Assembly (NCBI GenBank): GCA_004802705.1
Contig: SGPL01000106.1
Span: 1 to 64,000, forward strand
DNA from: Bondarzewia mesenterica
Lineage: Eukaryota > Basidiomycota > Agaricomycetes > Russulales > Bondarzewiaceae
DNA: 64,000 nucleotides
Reading direction: 5' to 3'
Position numbers and translations under genes: made by a program. This document shows, piece after piece, positions 44,530 to 56,888 of the stretch. Each line of letters starts with the position of its first letter. The stretch's first letter is position 1. Under the pieces are notes generated by a model, which did no database searches, was not told where the DNA came from, and worked only from the letters and a program-made list of their open reading frames with translations.

Positions 44530-46714
44530 ATGGAATCTCCTAAACGCACCGCGTCTCCTTCGCCATCGTCCGACGCAAAGCGTATCAAACTCACCGTGCA
44601 GCCACAAAACCAAGGTGCTTCACCTGTTGACCCCGAAAACGCGCCCGGAAAGCGTAGCGAGCTTGAACCGATACAAGGCGGTGATATAGGGAACCTCCCA
44701 AACGAATCCGCGTCGAAACCGGGCCCAGAAAATGGTGGGAAAGTGAAGGTACAGGGCGAGGGTGAGGAGGAACCAGCTGATGTAGACATGGGCGATGCAA
44801 ATGAAGAGGAGGCCGAGTCAGGAGAAGAGAATGACGAAGAGGACCCGGCGCAGCTTGAAGCCAACAGACAGAGACTTGAGGAACAAGCCCGAAAATACCT
44901 TGCAGCGCAGACACACGAAGTTATCATCCCCTCATACTCGGCTTGGTTTGACATGTCGAAGATCCATCCTGTCGAGCGACGCGCACTGCCCGAATTTTTC
45001 AATTCTCGGAATAGGTCCAAAACCCCCGCCATTTACAAAGATTACCGAGACTTCATGGTCAACACTTACCGTCTCAGACCAACAGAATACCTCACGGTTA
45101 CAGCCTGCCGACGAAACTTAGCAGGCGACGTATGCGCCATCATGCGCGTTCATGCTTTCTTAGAACAGTGGGGTCTGATCAACTACCAGGTGAGTCCGAT
45201 ATCATGCGCCTAGGATGCTATGGTGCTAACACAGGAACTGCCCGTCGAAGATTGATCCTGAGGCGCGTCCTGCGACGCTAGCACCTCCATTTACTGGCCA
45301 CTTCCGCGTCATTCTTGATACTCCTCGTGGTCTCCAATCTTTGCACCCCGGATCCCGTCCTTCCCAGCATCCGACCTCCAACGGAGCCCCGAAAACTCTC
45401 TCAGCAGCCCCCGCTTCCCTCGAATTGCGCTCCAACATCTACCAAACTACATCAAAATCCTCTCGCCCAATCTCTGAAGCCGAAGCTACCGACCTCGCCA
45501 ACGGCGCGTCTGCTCCAAACGGCACCTCTGGTCGAAGCATCGCGACAGTGACTTACAAATGCGACACCTGCGGGGTCGACTGCACCGCAGTGCGATACCA
45601 CTCGCTGAAAGTGAAGGATTTTGAGCTTTGCCAGCCTTGCTACCTCGATGGACGGTTCCCGTCGACGATGTTCAGCGGGGATTTCGTCAAGCTGACGAAC
45701 ATTGTCAGCGGGAGCGGGAACGCACACGTCGCTGGGAGTGGAGACGCATGGTCGGATCAGGAGCTGTTACTACTGCTTGAGGGCGTGGAGATGTACGATG
45801 ACGATTGGACCGCTATCGAGGAACACGTTGGCTCGCGCTCTGCACAGCAGTGCATCCGCAAGTTCCTGGAGCTGCCGATCGAGGATCCATATCTGTCAAG
45901 CGAGGGCGAGATGGGCGCGCTGCGGTACGCGCGCGTGCCGTTCGAACAGGCAGATAATCCCATTATGAGCGTCGTGGCGTTTTTGGCGGGCGTTGTGGGG
46001 CCTGGTGTCGCAGCGGAGGCGGCCAAGACGGCGTTGCACGAGTTGACGAGCAAGGACGATGAGAAGGGGCAAAAGCCTGCTGCGGACACAGAAAAAAGTG
46101 AGGGCGAGAAGAAGGACGAAATTGCGGCTGAGAAAATGGACGAGGGGGAGTCCAAAGAAATTGCAGCGCCAGCAGCATCGTCGAGCAAAGTCGGCTCGCC
46201 TGCGCCTTCAGCCGAGTCAATGTCTATCGACAAGCCTGTGCCCGGCATTCCGCACTCCAAGGTCGTCCGCGCGGCAAACCTTGCACTCAAATCCTCCGCT
46301 AAGGCTGCCTCGCGGCTGGCTGACGCCGAAGAGACGCAGGTCCGGTCCACGCTGGCGGCGGTCATCAAGCTGACGCTGTCCAAACTGGAGCTGAAGATGG
46401 CACAGTTCGAAGAGTTGGAGGACCTGCTGGAAGAGGAGCGACGCTCGCTCGAGAGCGCGCGGCTTGCGCTCGTCAACGAGCGCGTCGGTCTCAAACGCGC
46501 GTTGGACGGCGTTCGGAGCGAGTTGGCGAAGCATGCGAGCGCGAGCGCTGCGGGCAATCAGAATGGCAATATTGCTGGTATCGCTGCGGCCGTCTCGCAG
46601 GCGGGTCTCGGGACGACTGGGCAGGGGACGCGGGTGACCGAGGTGCAGGGCGGTGCGCCCATGGAAGGGGATATGGGGCCTATTGGTGGAGGCAATGTCG
46701 TGGCACTGTCATAA
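44530..46714 (+). CDS. SWI/SNF-RSC chromatin remodelling subunit (Swi3/Rsc8/SMARCC type)
   Basis: Two exons, 44530-45189 and 45251-46714, with a 61-nt intron ending CGAAG, give 707 residues. Start: ATG in 'ATAATGGAATCTCC', followed by '[20 protein letters not shown]', a likely nuclear signal. An acidic stretch precedes the SWIRM domain (about 129-225: '[19 protein letters not shown]', '[20 protein letters not shown]', '[16 protein letters not shown]'). A ZZ zinc finger is at about 321-360 ('[10 protein letters not shown]', '[11 protein letters not shown]') and a SANT domain at about 386-435 ('[20 protein letters not shown]', '[14 protein letters not shown]'). Near 580-660 there is a coiled coil ('[20 protein letters not shown]') that would mediate dimer formation. 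This is the full architecture of the scaffold subunit found as a dimer in SWI/SNF and RSC. Which of the two complexes cannot be told from sequence alone. Confidence 0.93.
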
Positions 46715-47297
46715 CTTGTGGCTACTCTGTTCCGATCGGTTGGATCCCATGTATTCTTGTTTCCTCATTATTTGCTTCGCTATTTTTTTTTTTGCGCCGT
46801 GTCATATCTTATATTCGTCTTGTAACACGAGTCTTGAGACGTGTAAACAATCTTGCGTGATTGAGAGTTTAGAATAGCACTCTTCGATCCGAGGCTCAGG
46901 TTGGCTCGGATTCAAGGACGTACGGTTGACTTTGGGGCACTTGCTCTCCCTCTGCTACGGAAGGGTCGATTTTAATTACCATATGTCCAGGATGTATGGT
47001 CTACAAAAGGAGAGGGGTATAATGATGTGATCAGGTATACATCTAAACGGCTAGCGTTACAAAACTAGGGTGTGGTACAGTGTGCAATTGTGACGAAAGG
47101 ATAGTAGAGAATAAGGAGTGATGAGGATACAGATAGTAATGGTATATGTTATACCGGTGGGCCACGTACGAGTAAAGTAGACAAGTCCAGCTACCTCCAT
47201 GGCATCGATAGTCTCTGAGATTAGATTAAAATTCAAATAGACCCGCTCCGAATAAGAGAAAGAGAGAGAAAAAGAGACGAAAGGCAGACACTCAACC
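46715..47297. other. 3' flanks of convergent SWI3-type and kinase genes
   Basis: 583 bases between two stop codons facing each other. TTTTTTTTTT near 46783 may belong to 3' processing signals. No gene. Confidence 0.45.
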
Positions 47298-50279
47298 TCA
47301 GACAGCGAACCGCTGGAAAAGGTCATTCTCCATTGCGCCTTGGTCGGTGTTGAACGCAGGCGAACGCAACTCATCGAGCCTCCACTCCTCCCTCAGCTTC
47401 TGATATACCGTGCGGAACGTCGACACGGAACCCTTCTCTTGGACCATCAGCATCGTGCACCCATACAAACCCGCCTCCCTTGGACCCACGCCCGAGCTAA
47501 AGTGATTTTTTCTAGGCGGGGACAACAGTCCATGGTTCGAGCCTGACTGCGGCCCGGGGGGCAGGACGAACTCAATCCTGAAACGGACATGTTTCTGCAC
47601 CAGCGTGCCGGTGGCAGGGTCGTACCCGTCATCCACCCTGCACCGTAGCATCCCGTCTTCCATGCTGGTGAGAACGCCGAGGGCGACAAGGAGGCGCCTG
47701 GCTTCGCTCCGCGCAGCCGCGGGGCCATCGAGAGAGTGTAGCGCGAAGGTCTGGGCCTTCCAGTTGAAAAGGTTCGAGAACCAGCCCTTGAATTCACCGA
47801 CGCCTATGGAGGCTGTACTTAGACGCGAGGACATTGGGTTGGCTGAGAGCATGGGTGAGCCCGGTGACACTTTGCGGAAGGGGGTAGTCGCATTGAGGTC
47901 GAACGTGGGTGCTGGATTGAAGGAAAAGAAGTTCAGCAATTGTCCTGTGGTAGTCAAGAATAGCACATACGTCTGCTCTTTTTGTCTTTCGTAGGCACAC
48001 GGTGCAACAGGTTCGCACCAAGCGAGACATTTCCCAAATCCCTACCCAAGCCTTCGTAAACTCTTCGATTACCCACGGACGGGTCATCCCAGTGGGAAGT
48101 CCTCTTCCTTGCTGGCATCTGGGCCAGAGGCTGATCTATATTTTCCTTGTCGCTGCTGTCACCGGCGCTTCTGCTCCATCGGGACGTTTCTTCCGAGTCA
48201 TCCATCGAACGCGAGCGGTACTGCGCCGCGCTGGGCACCATGGATTCATATCCGTACGACTGCGGGTGAGGTTGAGAGTGAAGATACTGCTCGTGCAACG
48301 CCTCTGAGCGCGCACGAACCTGAGCACGGGCATAGGCAGCGTTGAGCACGTTCATTCGTCCCGCGATATCGTCGATCGTACGTTGGAGCATTGAGTCCGA
48401 AGTGCGCGGCGCGCTGATCGGTGGAAGAGTGGGGAGCTGCGAAAGCATGCATACGGGCTCGCCGTCGTTAAGTGAGGAGCTCGGCGAAGGGGACGCTGGC
48501 ATAGACATTACGGGGGACATGTTCAAAAACGAAGCACGTGGACCAGGAGGGGTCATGGGGGTTGGATGACTGAGGGCTGCGGGGGGAGACTGCGGAGTCG
48601 GGAGGGGGAGGTATTGGGGTGACAAGTGTGGAGCGTGTACACGACTGTTTCTTATATCGCGATCGGGGTTGATATAACGAGAGGATGACATTTCGGGGCG
48701 TGTGTGTCTTGACAGGTATTGAGCCATCTTCTCATGATAGTCTTGTGTGCGGATGAAATCTGCTGAGGGCGTAGAGATGGGACGCGGGCGATGGTTGCGA
48801 GGACCTGCGGGAGACGTTGGCCGAGAACGACGGCTCGTGGGAGAGACGACCTCCGTGGATCCTTCCCTGCGGGTAGACGCGCCAGATACCGTAGTGCCAC
48901 GTACCAAGGGTGGAGGAACGAGACTGGTTGACTTGATCTCGACACTGAGCGGACGAGGTTTTTTGGACAAGGGTGCCATGTATAGCCTCGTAATTGCCTT
49001 CTCCTTCGAATAATTCGCGTTCTCGTCGATATCCATGAAAATACCGTCTTCCTCGAATGTCTTTTCCCGGTGTTTTTGGAGGAGGAAATAGAACGCCTTG
49101 GCGAGGGTGCCTTTTCCAGCGGGGCTGAGTAGATCTGCCTTGACTCGGTCCGCTTCGGCGAGTCGACCCCAGATGACGCAGAGATACTCAAAAACGTCTG
49201 AGTTGATGTGGTCGGCAGACTGGAGGGGGCAAGCGAGCTCTTTGACAGAAGGGGCAGGCACATAGATGACGCCTGGGGTGGGATTAGCCAACCAAGGATG
49301 TGCGAGAATTTCGGGCATCTAGTGTGGCATTAAACAACGGCTCATGAGGATAGAGAAATGGTAGTGATACACTTACGGTAATCCTTTGCGCAACGTCCAC
49401 GACAAGCATGCGAGACAGTAGGTCCTTGGCCTGGGGATCGACCCAACTAGGCATGTCATACTTGCCGAGCTTGACTTTGCCCAACAGGGTTCGCACGTTC
49501 TTGTCGTCAAACGGAAGCCTACCAGTCAAGAGCGCGAACAAGATGACACCGCAGCTCCAAATATCCGTCGCGGTGCCCTGGTACTTTTGCCCATGGACGA
49601 TCTCGGGGCTCGCGTAGTGAGGACTACCACAGCTCGTCTCGAGCTCCGAGTAGGGCGGGGCAAATGCGGCCATGCCCCAGTCGGCTATCTTGATGAGTGG
49701 GGGGTTGAGCGAGTGAATGAGAATGTTCTCGGGTTTTAGGTCACGATGAATAATAGAGAACGCGTGAGCGTAGTTCAAGCCGTAGATTATCTGCTTGAAG
49801 TACGCCAATGCTTCTAGAGGAGGAAGCTTCCCGCGGTTGACAAGGAAATCAAAGAGCTCTCCACCCTCGACGTACTCGAGGATCAAGTACAGCTCGTTGT
49901 CACCCTCGTAGACGTCGTATATGCGCATGATGTTGGGGTGGTTCATGAGCTTCATCATGATGATCTCCCTGTCAATGCCCAGGCGCTGCTTTTCGGACTT
50001 GGCTTGGCGGGTTCTGAGAGAGGTGTGTGAATTGAAGGTGAAATCGAGGGGGAGGACCTTGACAGCGGCGAGCTGACCCGTACGGCGGTGTTTGGCGATT
50101 TTGACGTGCCCGCTGGCTCCCTTACCGACACATTCGCCAATGATCCACGGGCCAACGTATCTCGCGTCCTCTGGGTATTCGAATGCGCCGTGACCAGCGG
50201 CGGCTTTCTCCTTTTGCCAACGGGTACCATAACGCGTGTTGTAGAGCACTGGTGGTGGACGGGGAGGGCTATTGGACAT
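47298..50279 (-). CDS. Gin4/Hsl1/Nim1-type serine/threonine kinase with C-terminal membrane-binding domain
   Basis: Three exons on the minus strand, 50279-49377, 49318-47971 and 47911-47298; phases close to 954 residues. The start is ATG 'MSNSPPRPPPVLYNTRYG'; 37 further codons upstream lack an ATG. The kinase domain covers about 41-310: Gly loop 'GKGASGHV', Lys74 ('AAVKVL'), Glu104, 'HRDLKPEN' at 178-185, 'ADWGMAAF' at 199-206 (DWG in place of DFG), 'CGSPHYASPEI' and 'DIWSCGVILFALLTG'. A long Ser/Pro-rich linker follows. The last 190 residues ('FKGWFSNLFNWKAQTFAL', 'VRFRIEFVLPPG') look like the KA1/Kcc4-type domain that binds acidic lipids. Such kinases act at the bud neck or septum on septins and on Wee1 inhibition at mitotic entry. 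Divergent from the glycoprotein gene, 1.7 kb away. Confidence 0.9.
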
Positions 50280-51971
50280 GATGTTCGTAAAATTCGTTTC
50301 AATAAGAGCTATAGAGTGAGAAAAATGTGCCCAGATATAGGCTGTGTGGGCGGTGATGAGGAACGTGAAAGAGGATGAGAACAGGTACAAGTTGAGGAGT
50401 GCGCTCTAGCAGACGGCTCGATGCATGCAAACCCGAATTCAAGTGCTAACCTTGTGCCAAACACAGATTGTAGTCGTGGGAAAGCTTCCGAGAATGTTAG
50501 AACGAAGAAGAGTGAGAATGTACGTCAGCATCTGGACTTCTTCCGCTTCGTTTTGTAGTCAGCGCACCGAGTCCTAGTCAACGTTTCAACTTTTTTTGTT
50601 TGCAGTCGAGCTCCAGCTGATTGGGACTCGAGTACTATTCCAGCAGATTGAGCTATTCAGGACTTGCGTCCGACTTGCGCTTTGCGATTGCGAGTTCGAA
50701 GGCTCCTCTGAACCGTATCCTCAAAGGCAGTATCGATAAATCATTAGGACCAAAAGAGCGACGGTACGATGATGTTAGTCGGTTGTGCGCAGTGCGGCTA
50801 GGACGACTTCATCACGTCCGGCGGCGCGCTTGAAAGTCTCTAGAAGAGTCGCAGATGGCAGGTGCCGAGTCGGAATGGTCGAAAGTGGTCGAATCGCCGG
50901 AACAATCGGGGCAGCTGGGACTGCGCCACAAATCAAGTACTTACTACACACGTAACTCGCGGCATCGACGGAGACAGTGTACCGAGCGTCGAGCGACGTT
51001 GGCCGAAATAGCTTGTACCCCGATACACCGCGGAATGGATGTGTGTAGCTGCACGTTCGAGGGTCACCCCGACGACAGACGCAACAGCTTCAGAGGGAGG
51101 CATCATAAGATCATGCAGGCAACAGCAGACACCCGGTCGAAAAACATTTCCCAGACAGAAGGATGATCGAGGAGTAACGAGCAATTGAATTACAAGGCAT
51201 TGGCTGAGTGGGTGACTAGACCGGAAGCAAATTCGACGAGAGGGTGTAGACAGTAGAACTGGGTCAAGGGCGGGGTGTCTCCTTCTCGTCCCAAGAGTGA
51301 ATGGGAAGACTGTCTTCATAATGGGTAGTTTTTCGAAAGAAAGGGAACATGCTCATAGGATAGGTGGATACGAAGTTACCCTCGGCCGCAGTGTCGCGTT
51401 CCGAAGGCGATGCCGCAGTCGCTGTCACACGGACCTGAAATTTGACTGATCAACGGGAAACGGTTCAATTGAGGGACATCAATGAAAGTTTAACGAAAAT
51501 CACGACTCGCTCGTTCCTTCGCTCTGGTTTTATGCTGGGATGTTGAAGCGATCGTAAATGAGCTGCAAAACTAGACGCGATTTCGTGAAGAATATACCAC
51601 GTGACCGTGTCGTGCGTTCCATGGGGAACCATTTCTCAACAATTATTTATCTCCCACAGTCAGACCTTACAAACAAAGCAGAAGACAGTCGTTCTGCTTT
51701 ATTAAGACAATTATGGAAGCTTGGAGGGGTTTTTNANAAAAATGAGGAGCTAAGCAACGGAGAACAGAGGCCGCAGTGTGTAGGGTATCGTGACGGTATC
51801 TTCCACAGCTTGAAGCAGTGGCTGGCTGTGCCGGGCTCTTTTAGTGTGGAAATGGCAGGTGACTGTCTGGCTCAGAGCACCACCATCATCCTCGTCAGAC
51901 GCTTGTTAGAGTAGACAGTCCTGTTTGCGCTCCTCACCATACGGATTAGGCTATTTGCTGCGTCGTTGAGC
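50280..51971. other. long intergenic region, no gene supported
   Basis: 1.7 kb between the kinase and glycoprotein starts. An open frame at 51558-51914 has N bases inside, no domain and no homology I can recall. Two N bases near 51735 sit beside T5 and A5 runs. Confidence 0.45.
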
Positions 51972-53534
51972 ATGCTCTCACCAGCCCTATTTTTCGCTTC
52001 CTTCTCTCTTTTTCCCACTTTCTCTTACGCTTATACCTGGAACTTTGATTCCGCTCCGAGGCAATGTGAAGACCTCTCACTTTCCATCTCAGGCTCAGGT
52101 CAGCCCCCGTATAGCCTCTTGATAATCCCCTCTGGTCCAAGCCCTCTCGCCAATAACGTCGAGGCCCGAACCATTCAATCAATCCCTTTCAATACATCTA
52201 CTTCCCTATCGTTCAAGCTCGCTTATCCTGCCAATTCGACATTCGTCGCAGTCGTGAGTTTCACCAAGGATCTGCATCTACATGCCGATCTATTTACCTT
52301 GTGGCACGGGTATGTGGCTCTGCTCTAACGTCCTTCACCGACTTGTAGGTCAGCGATTCGAGTGGATTTGGCACGGGCGGGACGAGTATAACGGCGACTG
52401 TCCAAAACTCGAATGATACGTCTTGCTACAACTCAACGAAAAATGTCGAGGGTCCCTGGGTGTTCAGCATAAACCCGACGGGTGGACTCACTCAATGCGA
52501 AACTGCACGTCTCTGGTGGAACTCGGAACTGACCAACGGGTATTTGACTTCATCTCCTTGGAAATGCCTACAACCACTGACATACGTCCATTCAGGACTG
52601 TGAGTTTCGTCGGCGTTATACCGGGCGGCGACTCCTTCAGCATCCCCAATGGGACACTCTCGACAAACTCGCAGACGGGCACGGGATTTAACTGGATAGT
52701 CGATGTCAGGGGAGGGACAAGTATGCTCCTTGTGGCCGGTGACGATAGAGGCATTGGTGTTGGAGGCAGTGCACCGTTCACTATCGGGTATGCTGGGAGT
52801 GACGCTAGCAACTGTTTGTCGAGTAACTCTCCATCATCAACGGCTGGTGATCCGGCTGGGGGCAGTTACGCCACAAGTACGTCTCCCCCAAGCAGCAGCA
52901 GTGGAAGGTATGTCTGTATCTCCTTCCATTATCAAGGATCGTAATCATTCGGTCGTGGTTGCAGCGGTAGTAAGAGTCATACAGGAGCCATCGTCGGTAT
53001 GTGTATACGTCATAAATTGTCTCCCGTGCTCACATTGATGCTTTTGTAGGCGGTGTCGTGGGAGGCGTAGGCGGCTTGATCGTTGTTGTCCTATTTGCTC
53101 TCTTCTTCCTGCGCCGCCGCCCCTCCGAAAGCCATACGAAAGAACGCCCCGTCGACCTACTTCAAGACCACGAAGACGACCTCGAAAATCACAACGGGGA
53201 TCTCCCGCAATACTACGCTCCCGAACCTTTCCTTGTCCCCGACCCCACCATCGCCGCGACATCAGATGCCGGATCGGCGTATCACGACGATCCGTATGGC
53301 GCGGGCTCTACACGGCCCACATCGTATACGGAAACCGATATGCTCAGACCTAATACACCTGGGCATCGGTCGATGACGAGCATGTCAACGAATACACGCA
53401 AGAGCCCGATGCCGCCGACATTGCGTCCTGTCAACATCATCCAGCATGACGACGCGGGCCCATCAGGACCGCCGCAAGACCAAGAGCTTGAGACGATCGA
53501 GTTGCCCCCTGCGTACACTAACCTACGGACGTAG
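51972..53534 (+). CDS. secretory-pathway single-pass membrane glycoprotein of unknown function
   Basis: Five exons: 51972-52253, 52349-52539, 52596-52907, 52965-52996 and 53050-53534; phases close to 433 residues. The signal peptide is 'MLSPALFFASFSLFPTFSYA'. The extracellular part opens with 'YTWNFDSAPRQCEDLSLSIS', carries many N-x-S/T sites and ends in a Ser/Pro/Gly-rich stalk. A Gly/Val transmembrane helix follows ('GGVGGLIVVVLFALFFLRRR') with basic stop-transfer residues. The cytosolic tail is acidic and Pro-rich, with 'DLPQYYAPEP' and a terminal 'IELPPAYTNLRT' (PPxY-like, a possible WW-domain or ubiquitin-ligase docking site). I recognise this as a common agaricomycete type; a wall or stress sensor role is only a guess. 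The 32-nt fourth exon is small but bounded by good splice sites. Confidence 0.82.
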
Positions 53535-54474
53535 AGCGTGGCGATTGCAAACAGGGCTTCAAGTTCGTGACGGAGGAAAAGAGACAGTTATGTAATGATG
53601 TTATTGGTTATGGATATTGGGTGGGAGGAAGATCTCAATTGTGCGTTGTATCTTCGCGGACAGTCGGTCGACTGCATCATTCTTTTCTTTCTTTTTGATT
53701 CGGTCCAAGTAATAACGCTGGCTTTCCTTTGCATTCTGAAGTTCGTCGTTACCCGGTCCCGCTTTTTGCTCTTAATCTTCTTCCTGTTCTTTTCCCCCGT
53801 TCTTTTCCTTTTCGTCCTCATCGTTCGATCCCGCTCAGATCGCCTTCGGCCTCCCATCGACCGTTCGATGCCTCGTCTTGTCTTGTACGATAGTACTAAG
53901 TCATCTCATCCTCGCATTGCTTTCTTGTGCTCCGTCCCATGTCGTCGTTCCCCCAAACCCCTTATTCTCTCGCTCCAGCTCTCCCGGATCGAAAGTATGG
54001 CATCATTCTTCATCTCTGCTCTTTGTTATTCGAAGCGGACGCTCGTTTTGCCACTTCTACTTCCCGTTCTTTATCTAGTTTCCTTTATTTCACTTTATTC
54101 CTTTTCTTCACTTCTCTGGTTTCGTGTGTTGCTTTCTGATGTGAAGATGTCGACGATTGATGTAGAGTATACCACGCCGCGAGCGTCGCGGTTGATCAAT
54201 CATATCCCAAATCCCCCACCCCCATCGCCACTCCATACTTACAACGGCTTACGTTGGCATCTGAATGTGTGAATCGAAACATTCTGAGTTATGCTCGTAT
54301 GTATACGTGCTACGGCAACTGGGGCAACATGATTGACTTTCGCATCTTGCCATCGAGGTGCCTTGCAGAGTTAAATAACGAACAGCGATCCTCTCAAAAT
54401 AGTTCACAGAATACAGATACGTATATATATACAGCAAATGAATGCGAAAATCATAACACTCTATAGTCCCATCC
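53535..54474. other. pyrimidine-rich 3' region between convergent genes
   Basis: The + strand between 53680 and 54130 is dominated by T and C with CTTTT runs, like 13612-15110. The long open frame there (53595-54272) is a product of composition. No gene supported. Confidence 0.45.
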
Positions 54475-55055
54475 TCAAAAGTCCATATAGTCCCTACCGC
54501 CAGGCCAGGTGGCACCACCACCACCATACACATCCTCCTGTGCAGCGCCTTCGACATCTTTATAGTGGAACTCACGCTTGAACTGACTTTCGAGGGAGGA
54601 GAGTGTGCCAATAAGCTTTGTGCAGGCTTGTTCGAGCGCGGCGGACGGTGTGATGGTGCCGTCGGTTTGGATTTTCACGATGAAGTAGGGATGAAGGGGG
54701 TGTGGGACTTTGTAACCGGCAAAAAGGACTTGCGACATGGAGAGTAGCTGACTAATGAAGACAATAGAAAGTGTGCAAGACGTATGAGGAACGACGTAGA
54801 AGATGGGAAATTTGTTGAGTTGGGGGAGAATAAGAACGTACGAGCGAATCATGTTTGCGAGCGTATGGTCTTGTTTTACAATTTTGATAGTCGCGGCATT
54901 TGGTATTTTCGTGTCCTCGACGACTTCGACTCTGTGCATTAAGAACAGACAGACGTACCATGAGATGATGCGCTTTGCGCGCTAGGTGGCTAGGTCACGC
55001 ACGGCTTCTCGCCATCTTCTAATACGAAGAGCTCATATCTGTTCGGTGCATTCAT
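54475..55055 (-). CDS. RPB11: DNA-directed RNA polymerase II subunit Rpb11
   Basis: Three exons on the minus strand, 55055-55003, 54931-54842 and 54751-54475, give 139 residues. The start exon reads 'MNAPNRYELFVLEDGEKP' and joins to 'VEVVEDTKIPNAATIKIV', then 'KQDHTLANMIRSQLL', 'FAGYKVPHPLHPYFIVKIQT' and an amphipathic C-terminal helix ('ACTKLIGTLSSLESQFKREF'). 'N-x-x-x-H-P' features and the HTL(A/G)N motif are the signature of the alpha-like subunit that pairs with Rpb3 in the assembly platform of Pol II. Usual length is about 120, so the Gly-rich tail ('VYGGGGATWPGGRDYMDF') is a modest extension. Phases close at every junction. Confidence 0.94.
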
Positions 55056-55811
55056 CGCTTGTGACTATGACCTAGAAGAGATTTGACGTAGAAGAGATTG
55101 AGATTGAGTACGAGAAGAGAAGAGATTGGAGGAGGCGGGAAAAATCATAAGCAGAACTGAACAAAGGTGTGTCGCCATTATGCGGCGCATTCGGCGGATT
55201 GACAGATGTGGTAGAAGGTATAATCATGAAAGGAAATTCTTAGGTGAACGTACTCACTTCTTTGTGATGATGGGCCTAAGGGAACACCCTGTACAAAATC
55301 AAACATCCGTCAGTTTTACTCTCGAAACAAGACGCGTTGACAACAGGCTCAGTACACGATTTGAGATCATTAAAGTTCATTGACAATAAATATAAAGGCA
55401 TGTATGCCACATCTCTGCCCTAAAAACTCCATATGCGTCAGAAAGTACGAAGATACTCACCAGAGGTAACGAAAGGCGACGGCGTGAAAGAGCAAAAACG
55501 AATTTTGACTTCGGAGCGCAATCCTGCGCAATCTTGGGTCTTTTGATCTCCGCTCGAATTTCGCGTTCCTCTTCCGAAAGCAAAACAAGTGGCGCCCCCA
55601 CCGACCATAGCCAATTCCTCAAGGTCAGTTCACGTCCCCTCATATTCCAATTTTAGCAGAACGCCGTCCCCAGGCTATGTTGTTGTGCACCCGTTTTTCC
55701 GCGAGCGAATTGGGCGATTTTGAATGATGGATGGACGGCGCGGCGGGCGGATGCGGTGATGCTGGTCATGAGAAGTGCTAGTGCTGATAATTTGCGTTGG
55801 GATCACAGAAA
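55056..55811. promoter_or_regulatory. divergent promoter region of RPB11 and uL15
   Basis: 756 bases between two housekeeping start codons on opposite strands. Open frames inside lack support. Leader introns of the ribosomal protein gene could lie here but I could not fix one. Confidence 0.4.
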
Positions 55812-56445
55812 ATGCCGACCCATTTGTCGAAGACTCGCAAGCACCGTGGCCACGTCTCGGCCGGTCATGGACGTGTAGGCAAGCACCGCAAGCATCCTGG
55901 TGGTCGTGGTCTCGCCGGTGGTCAGCATCACCACCGGTGCGTATTCATCTCCCGTGCTAAGATCGCCGTCATGCTAATGTCCATGAACTTGTTGCGATCC
56001 TGGTTGTTACATATAGCACCAACTTTGATAAATACCATCCTGGTTACTTCGGTAAAGTTGGTATGAGATACTACCACTACACCGCCAACAAGGACTACAA
56101 CTCGATCATTAACGTGGACAAGCTTTGGACACTTGTACCTGAGGAGCAGAAGAAGGGTTTGACGGCGGATTCGGAGCTTGTGCCAGTGGTTGATGTTACG
56201 CGCCATGGGTACACAAAGATTCTGGGCAATGGCCTGTAAGTCCTCTCCATCTTGATTTCCACCCGGCGCAAGCTCACATACGTTACAGGCTCCCGAATCT
56301 TCCCATCATTGTAAAAGCACGGTTTGTGTCATCGAAAGCAGAGTAAGTACCCTATTGAGCTTTTGCTTGATGAGTGCTGATAGCAATCTGGCGTTCCAGG
56401 TCTAAAATCAAGGCTGCGGGTGGTGTCGTGAAGTTGATAGCTTGA
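55812..56445 (+). CDS. RPL28: 60S ribosomal protein L27a/L28 (uL15)
   Basis: Four exons, 55812-55936, 56017-56235, 56289-56342 and 56400-56445, close to 147 residues, the expected length. The N-terminus '[20 protein letters not shown]' and '[18 protein letters not shown]' is the basic RNA-binding tail of uL15. It continues '[18 protein letters not shown]', '[16 protein letters not shown]', '[20 protein letters not shown]' and '[13 protein letters not shown]'. It belongs to the large cytoplasmic ribosomal subunit near the peptide exit side. The symbol follows yeast naming; animals call it RPL27A. Confidence 0.96.
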
Positions 56446-56888
56446 ATTTTCTACTCTGTGTTTTGTTCTACTATTCATTACATTTCTTCTGGCACCTAGC
56501 ATTTTCCATGCATGATATGACATGAAACTCGCAATCCCTATGCATTCATGCTTATACTATAGCGGTCTTGTCACGGCCTCTTTTCCTGAGTGAACGACGG
56601 CTGTGCGCAGCCTGTGTGGGAGGATTCACATGAGATCTATATTTACGCTTTGCTTACGAAATTGTATGCCCTCGGCAGGGGCCTCTGCGAGAACCCCTCT
56701 TCGTCCTTCCCCACAATGTCCTCTCTATCCATTTGGTGTAAGTCCTGTTAGCGTCCGACTTGCTGTTCGCAATAACAGGGAGGCTCTTAGATTCCCAGCG
56801 GTATCCGACGTGGAATCGGACTCGTCGTCTGCGTACGGCACCGTTTCTAGCCCAAACAGATACTAACACTTCTCGTCAAGCAACCGCC

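Noticed and set aside
51558..51914. Open frame of 118 codons with N bases inside
   Set aside because: No domain, no start context, and frame continuity depends on unknown bases next to homopolymers.
53595..54272. 225-codon hydrophobic open frame
   Set aside because: Made by T/C-rich composition (Phe, Leu, Ser) downstream of the glycoprotein gene.
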